DNA of 64,000 bases from Kineosporia corallincola (GTDB lineage: Bacteria; Actinomycetota; Actinomycetes; Actinomycetales; Kineosporiaceae), in contig NZ_JAHBAY010000001.1 in NCBI RefSeq assembly GCF_018499875.1, positions 558,001 through 622,000 on the forward strand. Direction: 5' to 3'. Positions within the stretch are counted from its first letter, which is position 1. Each line of letters opens with the position of its first letter. Shown one piece after another: positions 47,728 to 55,541 of this stretch. The notes beneath the pieces are model-generated. The model was not told the DNA's origin. It was given only the letters and a program-made list of their open reading frames with translations, and searched no databases. A program made the translations under genes and the position numbers.

Positions 47728-49440
47728 TCAGAAAGGCAGCAGCCGCACCGCGAGCACCGCGCAGTCGTCGTCCGGGGCGTTGGTGATCAGGTCTTGCAGC
47801 ACGTTGTCGAGCGACTCCCCGAGCGGCAGCAGGTGGTGGGCGGCCGCGCTCTCCATCAGCCGCTCCTGCCCCTCGGCCAGACGTCGCCCGTGGCGCTGCA
47901 CCAGACCGTCGGTGTAGAGGATCAGGGTGTCGCCCGGCCACAGGTCCACGTGCCGTGTGCTGCGCGACATCTCGTACGGAATGCCGAGCAGTAGGTCCGG
48001 CTCGCCGGTGAGCAGTTCCGCGTCACCGTTCGCCCGCACCAGCAGCGGATGGGGATGTCCCGCGTTCGCCCAGGACAGACGGTATGCCTGCGGGTCGTCG
48101 GGGTGCCGGTGCAGCACGGCCAGCACCAGCGACGAGGCCGTGGGCATCCCGAGCCGGGCGAGCGCCGCGTCGAGCCGGCCGATCATCTGCGCCGGCGGCC
48201 GAGGGCTGTCGACCAGCAGCCCGCGCAGGATGCTGCGCACCTGGCCCATGGTGGCCGCCGCCTCGATGTCGTGCCCGGCCACGTCGCCGATCACCACGGC
48301 CAGAGCCTCGGCGGGGATCTCGGCCGGAGCTTCGACCAGAGCCTCGACCGGTGTCTCGGCCGCTGTCCCCGCCGGGTCCTCGATCACCACCGCGTCGTAC
48401 CAGTCGCCGCCGACCTGGTTGGCGCTGGCCGCGGGCACGTACCGGGCCTCCAGCTCCATGTCGGGCCGGGTCGGCAGGGTGGTCAGCATCGCGTGCTGGA
48501 GGGTCGCCGCCGCGCTCCGGCGTTCCTGAAGCAGGATCGCCCGGTCCAGTGCGGTGGACGCGTAGTGGGCCAGAGCGGCGACGGTCTCCTCGATCCGGTT
48601 CACGGTCCCGTTCGAGCCGATCCAGCGCCGCGCCTCCTCCGGGGTGGCCCAGCTGAGCGTGAGATGGCCGGGCAGACCGCCGGACAACGGCACCGGCAGC
48701 GAGCGCTGTCCGTCGTCCGTGCCGGCGTCGATCAGCAGTGGGAAGCCGTCCAGCTCGAACCGTGCGGTGGTGGCGCCGAGATAACTGATCGCGGCGTGCT
48801 GCACCACCTCGATCACGCTGTCCACAGTGGTGGTGGCGGTCAGCGACTCGGACATCGACAGCAGCAGCCGGGAGTGCCGTTCCGACTCCTGCACGGCCTG
48901 CCGGCGCCGTTCGGAGCGTTGCTGCGCCACCCGGGCGTCATGGCCGTCGCGCTCGGCGATGTTCCGGGCCGACTCGGCCTCCTGCTGCCGGGCCCGGGCC
49001 TGGGCCCGGGAGGCGCGCAGGGTCAGTTCGGCCGAGCAGGCGGCGGCCAGGCCGGTCAGCAGGTGGGTGTCGCGGTCGGTCCATTCCCGAGGGCTGTCGT
49101 CGATGGCGCACATGGCGCCGACCACCTCGCCCTGGCTGCGCAGCGGCACGCCGAGGTAGGCCACCAGGTGCAGTTCGCTGATCGACGGGTTGTGGCTGGT
49201 GCGGTCGTCCAGGCGGGCGTCCGGCACGGCCACCGGGGCCTCGTTCTGCACCACGAGCAGGCAGACGGAATGGACCAGAGGGGTCCAGCGCTGGGTCTGC
49301 CAGGGTTCGGGCAGGCCGAAGGCCCCGGGGAAGGTCTGCCCGTGTTCGCCGAGGATCGACACGATGGCGGCGGGAACCCCCAGAATGTCGCCGACCAGCT
49401 GGGTGTACCGGTCGAACGTCATCCGGGTCTCGTCACTCAT
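47728..49440 (-). CDS. GAF-domain SpoIIE/PP2C-type serine phosphatase
   Basis: 570 aa. Residues ~10-170 form a GAF domain (VGDILGVPAAIVSILGE, YLGVPLRSQGEVVGAMCAID). An Arg/Gln-rich coiled coil and a second GAF-like segment follow. The C-terminal PP2C domain (from ~370) has QVGGDWYDA, VVIGDVAGHD and TLILYTDGLVQRHGR with the DDDCAVLAVR end, giving all metal-binding aspartates. A short Glu/Ala/Pro-rich insert interrupts the domain after GGDWYDA. It should dephosphorylate STAS proteins in a partner switch, and it is divergent from STAS and HATPase genes. Confidence 0.9.
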   Translation of the reverse strand: MSDETRMTFDRYTQLVGDILGVPAAIVSILGEHGQTFPGAFGLPEPWQTQRWTPLVHSVCLLVVQNEAPVAVPDARLDDRTSHNPSISELHLVAYLGVPLRSQGEVVGAMCAIDDSPREWTDRDTHLLTGLAAACSAELTLRASRAQARARQQEAESARNIAERDGHDARVAQQRSERRRQAVQESERHSRLLLSMSESLTATTTVDSVIEVVQHAAISYLGATTARFELDGFPLLIDAGTDDGQRSLPVPLSGGLPGHLTLSWATPEEARRWIGSNGTVNRIEETVAALAHYASTALDRAILLQERRSAAATLQHAMLTTLPTRPDMELEARYVPAASANQVGGDWYDAVVIEDPAGTAAETPVEALVEAPAEIPAEALAVVIGDVAGHDIEAAATMGQVRSILRGLLVDSPRPPAQMIGRLDAALARLGMPTASSLVLAVLHRHPDDPQAYRLSWANAGHPHPLLVRANGDAELLTGEPDLLLGIPYEMSRSTRHVDLWPGDTLILYTDGLVQRHGRRLAEGQERLMESAAAHHLLPLGESLDNVLQDLITNAPDDDCAVLAVRLLPF

Positions 49441-49627
49441 GCGAAGACGTCCTCGCACCACACCAACTCGACACGGCCTCATTATGGGGAGAGCACAACG
49501 GCGTTCCAACTGGCCGGCGGGCACTTGACGAAGTGTCGTGGGCAGGGTGTCCAGATGCGGGCAGAACGGAGCACCAGCAGATTGAGCGACGTGTCCCCGG
49601 AAAGCCTCCGGCAGATGGGCGGAGTCC

Positions 49628-50062
49628 ATGAACGAGAAATCTGGCCCGCGGCCACCGCGTCACCTCCACTCGGTCCAGCCGGTCGGCCTGGCGGCGCGGG
49701 CCCGGGCCGAAGGCGCCGCGGCGCACGGTGACGTGGCGGTCTACGACCAGGACGGTGCGGTGGTCGTGCTGCTGCGCGGAACCATCGACATCGGTCAGGC
49801 GCAGGAGCTGGAGGAGGCGGGCGGCTATGCCATCGAGAAGCAGATCCCGATCCTCGTCGACGTCCGGCACGTCGAGATGATCGACTCGGTCGGCATCTCC
49901 TTCCTGGTGCGGGTGGCGGCCTCGATCCGCTCGCACGGCCGCACCATCACCCTGTGCGGCCCGGCCCCGCTGGTCGAGGAGATGCTCTCGGTCGCGGGTG
50001 CCGCCCCGTTGTTCACCTGGGTGGAGGGGCGTCCCGGCCCGAGCGGGATGGCCACGCCCTGA
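49628..50062 (+). CDS. STAS-domain anti-anti-sigma factor
   Basis: 144 aa with a ~35-residue basic N-terminal extension then a STAS fold: GAVVVLLRGTIDIGQAQELEEA, ILVDVRHVEMIDSVGISFLVR and TITLCGPAPLVEEML. The serine in MIDSVG matches the position phosphorylated in SpoIIAA-type antagonists. It probably binds the adjacent HATPase kinase in its unphosphorylated form and is reset by the divergent phosphatase. Confidence 0.88.
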   Translation: MNEKSGPRPPRHLHSVQPVGLAARARAEGAAAHGDVAVYDQDGAVVVLLRGTIDIGQAQELEEAGGYAIEKQIPILVDVRHVEMIDSVGISFLVRVAASIRSHGRTITLCGPAPLVEEMLSVAGAAPLFTWVEGRPGPSGMATP

Positions 50063-50126
50063 CCGCGGCGGCCCCTCACCTGCCCTGGTCCGCCCGACGC
50101 GTCGTGCGGCCGGGTCGGGTCGGGCC

Positions 50127-50132
50127 TAGGCT
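50127..50132 (+). promoter_or_regulatory. Candidate -10 element before the HATPase gene
   Basis: TAGGCT at 50127-50132 matches the favoured actinobacterial -10 hexamer. It lies downstream of the GTG at 50104, arguing that this GTG is not the real start of the HATPase gene. Confidence 0.35.
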
Positions 50133-50223
50133 GCAATCACGAGGCTGGCCTTGGGTTGAGGTTGACTTCCGCGCCGGGCCCGGCCGAGCCCGCCGCCTCG
50201 ACGGCCCAGCAGGGAGCACAGTC

Positions 50224-50724
50224 ATTTCCCCTCTGATCCGGGCGCATCCGCCCGAAGTCCTCCGGCGCCATCACGCCACCTGGCTGCTCCCCGGTCTCGC
50301 CACCTTCGGGGAGACCCGGGACGCGCTGACCGCCCTGTGCGTGCGCGAGCCCCCGTTGCTCCCCGTGCCCGGCGCCCCGCTGCTGGCCGTTCTCGCCCGC
50401 CGCATGGAGGTGGTCTACTCCGAGCTGGCCGGCAACGCCCTGCGTCACGCCCGGCAGCCGGTGCGGGTGACGCTGTCGTCCAGCCCGGACTCCTGGCTGA
50501 TCGGCGTCGAGGACTCCGCCCCCGAACTGGAGCCCGCCGAGGGCGGGCTGGAGCCGGAACAGATCGGCGGCCGAGGGCTGGCCATCGTGCTCACCCTGGC
50601 CTCGGCGGCCGGCTGGTATGTGAGGGACGCCACGAAGACCGTCTGGGCGGAGATCCCCGACACCCCCTCGGAACACCTGATCGAGCTGCTGAGTCTGCGC
50701 CGGCCCGGGCTGGCGCGCGGCTGA
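50224..50724 (+). CDS. RsbW-type ATP-binding protein (HATPase_c), possible ATT start
   Basis: Anti-sigma-factor/serine kinase-like ATPase. The N box is VVYSELAGNALRHA, followed by a G1-like segment with VEDSAPELEP and the G2 loop GGRGLAIVLTLA. At 50211-50216 AGGGAG is spaced 7 bases from an ATT codon (50224, 166 aa); no ATG, GTG or TTG is near. The only upstream conventional start is GTG 50104 (206 aa), which lies before a plausible promoter. An ATG at 50404 would remove part of the domain. It likely switches between a sigma factor and the STAS protein encoded upstream. Confidence 0.75.
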   Translation: MSPLIRAHPPEVLRRHHATWLLPGLATFGETRDALTALCVREPPLLPVPGAPLLAVLARRMEVVYSELAGNALRHARQPVRVTLSSSPDSWLIGVEDSAPELEPAEGGLEPEQIGGRGLAIVLTLASAAGWYVRDATKTVWAEIPDTPSEHLIELLSLRRPGLARG

Positions 50725-50760
50725 TCCCGTCGGGCGGTGCGCCGCCCGGGCACAACGAAA

Positions 50761-50798
50761 ACGGCCGTCGGTCCTGATTTCTCAGGGCCGACGGCCGT
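50761..50798. terminator. Hairpin between the HATPase gene and tRNA-Tyr
   Basis: ACGGCCGTCGG pairs with CCGACGGCCGT, and the stem continues imperfectly as TCCTGA/TCAGGG around a TTTC loop. It can terminate both the plus-strand HATPase gene and the minus-strand tRNA-Tyr. Confidence 0.85.
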
Positions 50799-50810
50799 AC
50801 TGCGCTGGTG

Positions 50811-50892
50811 TGGCGGCTACAGGATTCGAACCTGTGAAGGCTGAGCCGTCTGATTTACAGTCAGATCCCTTTGGCCACTCGGGCAAACCGCC
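50811..50892 (-). tRNA. tRNA-Tyr (anticodon GTA)
   Basis: On the minus strand the gene starts GGCGGTTTGCCCGAGTGG. The anticodon stem-loop is CTGACTGTAAATCAG with GTA in the loop, a long variable arm follows, and GGTTCGAATCC is the T arm. The 3' acceptor AGCCGCC pairs with the 5' end. The 82-nt length and long variable arm are normal for bacterial tRNA-Tyr. CCA is not encoded. Confidence 0.97.
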
Positions 50893-51036
50893 TTGCGCTT
50901 CACCGTGCGAGCCCGTGGGCCCGTCCGGCGAATGGCAGGATAGCAAGGATCGCGGGTGCTCCGCGCATCCGCCTCCGGCCGGGGTCCGCCGGGCCGGAGG
51001 GAACAGTCCCCTGAACAGCAAGTAAGGAGCTTCGTC

Positions 51037-51528
51037 GTGGCCAGCGATTCGTCGTTCGATGTGGTCAGCAAGGTCGACCGGCAGGAGGTCGACAACGCGC
51101 TCAACCAGGCGGAGAAGGAGATCGCCCAGCGATACGACTTCAAGGGCACCGGCGCCTCGATCGAGTGGAGCGGGGAGAAGGTGCTGATCAAGGCCAACAG
51201 CGAGGAGCGCGTGAAGGCGGTCCTGGACGTGTTCCAGGGCAAGCTGATCAAGCGCGGCGTCTCGCTGAAGGTGCTGGACTCCTCGGAGCCCAAGCCCTCG
51301 GGCAAGGAGTACCGGATGGAGTCCGACATCAAGGAGGGCTTGTCCCAGGAGAACGCCAAGAAGATCGGCAAGATCATCCGGGACGAGGGCCCGAAGGGCG
51401 TGAAGACCCAGATCACCGGTGAGGAGATGCGGGTCTCCAGCAAGAGCCGTGACGACCTCCAGGAGGTCATCAGCCTGCTCAAGAACGCCGACCTGGACGT
51501 CGCCGTCCAGTTCGTGAACTACCGCTGA
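51037..51528 (+). CDS. YajQ-family nucleotide-binding protein
   Basis: 163 aa, canonical Yaj[22 protein letters not shown] at the N terminus, [13 protein letters not shown], and the C-terminal [17 protein letters not shown]-like segment. Two ferredoxin-like folds are expected; relatives bind nucleotides and, in some bacteria, cyclic di-GMP. The GTG at 51037 has AAGGAGC upstream. Position between tRNA-Tyr and tRNA-Thr/Met matches other actinomycetes. Confidence 0.92.
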   Translation: MASDSSFDVVSKVDRQEVDNALNQAEKEIAQRYDFKGTGASIEWSGEKVLIKANSEERVKAVLDVFQGKLIKRGVSLKVLDSSEPKPSGKEYRMESDIKEGLSQENAKKIGKIIRDEGPKGVKTQITGEEMRVSSKSRDDLQEVISLLKNADLDVAVQFVNYR

Positions 51529-51544
51529 GATCGGGGCACCCCTT

Positions 51545-51585
51545 GAGGACGACGATGAGCCCGGACCGGGCTCGTCGCCGTCCTC
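51545..51585 (+). terminator. Hairpin after the yajQ-like gene
   Basis: GAGGACGACGATGAGCCC and GGGCTCGTCGCCGTCCTC pair over 18 bp with two G-T type mismatches around a 5-base loop. Starts 17 bp after the stop. Its GACGACGA core resembles the dispersed palindrome of this window. Confidence 0.75.
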
Positions 51586-51766
51586 GGACTCCGGGGTGGT
51601 CTGCGCCCGGGTCGGGCAAACCGCCGGGTCGGTGTCGCTCATGGTCTGCTGACCTGCGAAAACGGCAAGAGTGGCGCCGTCGGGGGATACCGATTTCAGA
51701 CCTGGGGCTCTGATCCTGTACTGTTGGCGACGCCACCGAGGAAAGCAAGCGCCGCTCGGATGGCAG

Positions 51767-51839
51767 GCCCCGATAGCTCAGTCGGCAGAGCGTCTCCATG
51801 GTAAGGAGAAGGTCTAGGGTTCGATTCCCTATCGGGGCT
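51767..51839 (+). tRNA. tRNA-Thr (anticodon GGT)
   Basis: 73 nt. Acceptor GCCCCGA pairs with TCGGGGC. D arm AGCTCAGTCGGCAGAGC, anticodon stem TCTCC/GGAGA with loop ATGGTAA (GGT), and T arm TAGGGTTCGATTCCCTA. No encoded CCA. Confidence 0.97.
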
Positions 51840-51872
51840 CTGTTGGTCTTGTTCGAGAGCGAGACCGCGCTT

Positions 51873-51945
51873 GGCGGGGTAGCTCAGCTGGTAGAGCAAA
51901 CGACTCATAATCGTTGTGTCACGGGTTCAAGTCCCGTCCTCGCTA
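51873..51945 (+). tRNA. tRNA-Met (elongator, anticodon CAT)
   Basis: 73 nt. Acceptor GGCGGGG pairs with CCTCGCT through two wobble pairs. D arm AGCTCAGCTGGTAGAGC, anticodon stem AACGA/TCGTT with loop CTCATAA, and T arm ACGGGTTCAAGTCCCGT. Lacks the three G-C anticodon-stem pairs of initiator tRNA, so it is the elongator. Followed 75 bp later by rpmG. Confidence 0.95.
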
Positions 51946-52019
51946 CTGCGAAAGTTATCCGTACCGCTGTATGTAGCTCGATCCTCATCGACAGCGACTT
52001 CTTCGAAAGAGGCACCGCC

Positions 52020-52190
52020 GTGGCCAGCAAGACTGCCGACGTCCGTCCCAAGATCACCATGGCGTGCGTCGAGTGCAAGGAGCGCAACTACATCACCAAG
52101 AAGAACCGGCGTAACGACCCGGACCGCATGGAGCTGAAGAAGTTCTGCCCGCGCTGTGGCAACCACACCGCGCACCGCGAAACCCGCTGA
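52020..52190 (+). CDS. rpmG: 50S ribosomal protein L33, zinc-binding form
   Basis: 56-aa ribosomal protein beginning [23 protein letters not shown]. Two CXXC pairs (CVEC and CPRC) show it is the zinc-containing C+ type; the terminal [11 protein letters not shown] is typical. GTG at 52020. Placed after tRNA-Met and before hadA, as in other actinomycetes. Confidence 0.96.
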   Translation: MASKTADVRPKITMACVECKERNYITKKNRRNDPDRMELKKFCPRCGNHTAHRETR

Positions 52191-52203
52191 GTCGTTTCGT
52201 CGG

Positions 52204-52232
52204 AAGGCCGTCCCGTCTGCGGGGCGGCCCTT
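52204..52232 (+). terminator. Hairpin after rpmG
   Basis: AAGGCCGTCCCG pairs with CGGGGCGGCCCTT, with one bulge and one wobble, 14 bp after the rpmG stop, followed by CGTCATGTTTG. May be a partial terminator because hadA begins only 43 bp later. Confidence 0.65.
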
Positions 52233-52274
52233 CGTCATGTTTGCGTCAGTGAGCTAGGACCAAGGAGGGGCCTG

Positions 52275-52727
52275 ATGGGTGTCAACCCACAGATCGCCGG
52301 GAAGACCTACACCGGTTCACCGGTCTACGAGGTCGGCCGGGAGAAGATCCGCGAGTTCGCCCAGGCGATCCGGTCGACCGACCCGGTTCACACCGACCCG
52401 GAGGCCGCCCGCGCGCTCGGCTACCCCGACGTCGTGGCCCCGCCCACCTTCGCGATCGTGATCGCCCAGCGCTGCGAGGGTCTGGTGATGACCGACCCGG
52501 AGGCCGGCATCGACTACTCCCGCCTGGTGCACGGCGAGCAGAAGTTCACCCACCACCGCCCGATCGTCGCCGGCGACCGGCTCACCTCGGTCGCGCACGT
52601 GGACGACGCGCGCATGATGGCGGGCAACGGCCGGGTGGTCACCCGGATCGAGATCACCGACGCCGCGGGCGAACCCGTCGCCACCGCCGTCTCCATGGTG
52701 ATCATCCGGGCGGAGGAGCAGGCGTGA
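52275..52727 (+). CDS. hadA: HadA-type FAS1-like dehydratase subunit
   Basis: 150-aa hot-dog-fold protein (UPF0336/HadA). It begins MGVNPQIAGKTYTGSPVYEVGREKI, with IRSTDPVHTDPEAARALGYPDVVAPPTFA and LVHGEQKFTHHRPI as conserved blocks. With HadB it forms a (3R)-hydroxyacyl dehydratase; in mycobacteria the pair acts in mycolic acid elongation, elsewhere the exact fatty-acyl substrate is less clear. AAGGAGG precedes the ATG. Overlaps hadB by 4 bp. Confidence 0.9.
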   Translation: MGVNPQIAGKTYTGSPVYEVGREKIREFAQAIRSTDPVHTDPEAARALGYPDVVAPPTFAIVIAQRCEGLVMTDPEAGIDYSRLVHGEQKFTHHRPIVAGDRLTSVAHVDDARMMAGNGRVVTRIEITDAAGEPVATAVSMVIIRAEEQA

Positions 52728-53149
52728 GCGTGAAGTTCGACCAGGTCTCCGTCGGCGACGAGCTGGCCGCCGCAGACGTCACCGTCACCCGCGCCGACCT
52801 GATCCGGTACGCCGGAGCCAGCGGCGACTTCAACGTCATCCACTGGAACGAGCGGGTCGCCACCTCGGTCGGCCTGCCCGGTGTGATCGCGCACGGCATG
52901 TACACGATGGCGCTCGGCGGCCGGTACGTCAGCGACTGGGCGGGTGACGCCGGCGCGGTCGTGCAGTACGGCGTCCGGTTCACCAACCCGGTGCCGGTTC
53001 CCGACGACGACAACGGTGCCACCGTCACCTACAGCGGCAAGGTCACGGCCACCGACGAGGTCGCGCGCACCGTCACGGTCACGCTGACCGTACTCAGCGG
53101 CGGCCAGAAGGTCCTGGGCAAGGCGATCGCCGTCGTCCGGCTGCCTTGA
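52724..53149 (+). CDS. hadB: HadB-type MaoC dehydratase subunit
   Basis: 141-aa MaoC-like catalytic subunit. The hydratase motif is YAGASGDFNVIHWNERVATSVG, with the active-site aspartate and histidine, followed by GVIAHGMYTMALGG. Overlapping HadA (GTGA) implies a heterodimer. Confidence 0.92.
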   Translation: MSVKFDQVSVGDELAAADVTVTRADLIRYAGASGDFNVIHWNERVATSVGLPGVIAHGMYTMALGGRYVSDWAGDAGAVVQYGVRFTNPVPVPDDDNGATVTYSGKVTATDEVARTVTVTLTVLSGGQKVLGKAIAVVRLP

Positions 53150-53203
53150 GCTCCCGGACCGACCGGTGTGGTGTCCGGGCTGCTCCGGCGAGATCCGCAC
53201 CGG

Positions 53204-53225
53204 CAGAACGATGATCGACGAGGAG
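53204..53225 (+). repeat. Single arm of the dispersed palindrome, before murB
   Basis: The 22 bases starting CAGAACGATGATCGACGAGG match one arm of the 27730-27784 terminator at 20 of 22 positions, but no inverted partner follows. The GAGGAG of this copy now serves as the murB ribosome site. Confidence 0.6.
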
Positions 53226-53230
53226 TATTG

Positions 53231-54274
53231 ATGACGCGGCTGGGCGAGCTGACGACCCTGCGGGTGGGGGGTCCGGCCCGGCGGCACGTGGTGGCCGGCT
53301 CCGCCGACGAGCTGGTGGCCGCCGTGCGCGAGGCCGACGCCGCCCAGGAGCCGGTGCTGCTGATCGGCGGCGGTTCCAACCTGGTGATCGGCGACGCGGG
53401 CTTCGACGGAACAGTGATCCAGGTCGCCTCACGGGGCATCACGGTGCAGAACGTGGACTACTGCGGCGGCGCCGAGATCACGGTCGAGGCCGGTGAGCCC
53501 TGGGACGGCGTGGTGGAGAAGGCCGTCACCAGCGGCTGGATCGGCGTCGAGGCGCTGTCCGGCATCCCGGGCTCCACCGGTGCGACGCCGGTGCAGAACG
53601 TGGGCGCCTACGGCCAGGAGGTGTCGGGCACGATCGCCAGCGTCCGCACCTGGGACCGGGCCGAGCAGAAGATCCGTACCCTGGCCTCCGCGGACTGCCG
53701 CTTCGGCTATCGCGACTCGCTGTTCAAGAAGGAGCGGTTCCGGGGCGGACCGCGGTTCGTCGTCCTCAAGGTCTCGTTCCAGTTCGTCGTGGCCGACTAC
53801 AGCGAACCGGTGCGCTACGCCGAGCTGGCCGCCCGCCTCGGCGTGGAGAAAGGGGACCGGGTCGCACTGGCCGAGGTGCGTTCCGCCGTCCTCGAACTGC
53901 GCGCCGGCAAGGGCATGGTGCTCGACGCCGCCGATCACGACACCTGGAGCGCGGGCTCGTTCTTCACCAACCCGGTGCTGCCCGCTGACCAGGCCGACCG
54001 GCTGCCGTCGGAGGCCCCGCGCTACCCGGCCGCCGACGGCCTGGTGAAGACCTCGGCCGCCTGGCTGATCGACCACGCCGGCTTCGCCAAGGGGTTCGGC
54101 CTGCCCGGCCCGGCGAGCCTCTCGACCAAGCACACCCTGGCCCTGACCAACCGCGGCGCGGCGACCACCGACGACGTGCTCGACGTGGCCCGCCAGGTGC
54201 GCGACGGCGTGGAGAGGGCCTACGGCGTGCGGCTGGTGCCAGAACCCGAGCTGATCGGCTGCGAGCTGTCCTGA
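53231..54274 (+). CDS. murB: UDP-N-acetylenolpyruvoylglucosamine reductase
   Basis: 347-aa FAD-dependent reductase making UDP-MurNAc for peptidoglycan. The FAD site is PVLLIGGGSNLVIGDAGFDG and LSGIPGSTGATPVQNVGAYGQE; the catalytic serine region is WSAGSFFTNPVL and the late glutamate is in PEPELIG. The ATG at 53231 has GAGGAG upstream. That ribosome site lies within a copy of a dispersed repeat (53204-53225). Confidence 0.96.
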   Translation: MTRLGELTTLRVGGPARRHVVAGSADELVAAVREADAAQEPVLLIGGGSNLVIGDAGFDGTVIQVASRGITVQNVDYCGGAEITVEAGEPWDGVVEKAVTSGWIGVEALSGIPGSTGATPVQNVGAYGQEVSGTIASVRTWDRAEQKIRTLASADCRFGYRDSLFKKERFRGGPRFVVLKVSFQFVVADYSEPVRYAELAARLGVEKGDRVALAEVRSAVLELRAGKGMVLDAADHDTWSAGSFFTNPVLPADQADRLPSEAPRYPAADGLVKTSAAWLIDHAGFAKGFGLPGPASLSTKHTLALTNRGAATTDDVLDVARQVRDGVERAYGVRLVPEPELIGCELS

Positions 54275-54329
54275 GGGCGCACGGCCCGGACTGACCGGAG
54301 CATCCCGGGGCACCTGGCAAACTCTCGTC

Positions 54330-55355
54330 ATGGAGCGTCCGGTCAGCACTCTTCCCAAAGCCCATCTGCACCTGCACTTCACCGGCTCGATGCGGCCGGC
54401 GACCTTGCAGGAGATGGCGGCCAAGCACCGCATCCGGTTGCCGGAGACCCTGCGCGAGCACCATCTGCTGCGGCTCACCCCGGACGAACGGGGCTGGTTC
54501 CGCTTCCAGCGGCTGTACGACGCGGCCCGGGCCTGCGTGCGAGACGAGGAAGACATGCGCCGGCTGGTGCTGGAGGCCGCGCAGGACGACGCCGCCGAGG
54601 GGTCGCGCTGGCTGGAGATGCAGGTCGACCCCACCTCCTACGCCCCGCACGTCGGCGGGCTGACGCCGGCCCTGGAGATCGTGCTGGACGCGGCCCGGGA
54701 GGCGTCGCAGACGACCGGCTGCCAGGTCGCGATCGTGGTGGCGGCCAGCCGTATGCGGCATCCGCTGGACGCCCGCATCCTGGCCCGGCTGGCGGCCCGG
54801 TACGCCGGTGAGGGCCCGGGCACGGTGGTCGGCTTCGGGCTGAGCAACGACGAACGCCGCGGCGACACCGAGGACTTCGCCCCGGCCTTCCGCATCGCCC
54901 GCAACGCCGGGCTGGCCAGCCTGCCGCACAGCGGCGAGCTCCGCGGCCCCGACCACGTCTCCCTGACGCTGGACACACTGCACCCGGACCGCCTCGGCCA
55001 CGGGGTGCGCGCGGCGGAGAACCAGGAGGTGCTGGGTCGGCTGGTCGACGCCGGAGTGGCGCTGGAGGTCTGCCCGGCGTCCAACGTGGCACTCGGGGTG
55101 TACCCGACCCCGGCCGAGGTTCCGCTGCGGTCCCTGATCGACTCGGGCGCCCGGCTGGCGCTGGGGGCCGACGACCCGTTGCTGTTCGGGCCCCGGCTGG
55201 CCGCGCAGTACGAGACGGCACGCGAGGTGCACGGTCTGGACGACGCCGCGCTGCGGCACCTGGCGGCTTCGTCGATCGAGGCGTCCCGGGCGCCCGACGA
55301 CGTGAAGAAGGGGCTGCTGGCCGAGGTCGAGGCATGGGGGCCGGAACAGGACTGA
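54330..55355 (+). CDS. add: Adenosine deaminase
   Basis: 341-aa metal-dependent amidohydrolase. KAHLHLHFTGSMRP carries the HxH zinc ligands in the variant found in actinobacterial adenosine deaminases. SLPHSGELRGPDHV holds the catalytic His/Glu region, DRLGHGVRA a zinc ligand, and LALGADDPLLFG the Asp pair. Follows murB as in Streptomyces. Two strong hairpins end the unit. Confidence 0.93.
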   Translation: MERPVSTLPKAHLHLHFTGSMRPATLQEMAAKHRIRLPETLREHHLLRLTPDERGWFRFQRLYDAARACVRDEEDMRRLVLEAAQDDAAEGSRWLEMQVDPTSYAPHVGGLTPALEIVLDAAREASQTTGCQVAIVVAASRMRHPLDARILARLAARYAGEGPGTVVGFGLSNDERRGDTEDFAPAFRIARNAGLASLPHSGELRGPDHVSLTLDTLHPDRLGHGVRAAENQEVLGRLVDAGVALEVCPASNVALGVYPTPAEVPLRSLIDSGARLALGADDPLLFGPRLAAQYETAREVHGLDDAALRHLAASSIEASRAPDDVKKGLLAEVEAWGPEQD

Positions 55356-55390
55356 GGGAGTGGCTCCGGCGGCGATCCGGAGCCACTCCC
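55356..55390 (+). terminator. First of two tandem hairpins after the adenosine deaminase gene
   Basis: GGGAGTGGCTCCGG pairs perfectly with CCGGAGCCACTCCC (14 bp, 7-base loop), starting at the base after the stop codon. Confidence 0.88.
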
Positions 55391-55401
55391 TGATGAAGCC
55401 C

Positions 55402-55437
55402 GGTCACCGTCCCGCACCCTCAAGCGGGACGGTGACC
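55402..55437. terminator. Second tandem hairpin
   Basis: GGTCACCGTCCCGC pairs perfectly with GCGGGACGGTGACC (14 bp, 8-base loop). It lies 11 bp after the first hairpin and about 100 bp past the end of the convergent small membrane protein gene, so it may serve that gene. Confidence 0.8.
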
Positions 55438-55541
55438 AGACGCCGCGCCTCTCGGAGCGCGGCTCCGGTTCGGTGGCCTGACGGGGGACAGGCTGGCCGA
55501 TCCGGAAGCTGTTGCGGTGCGGTGTTTCTCGTGGGCCGCCG

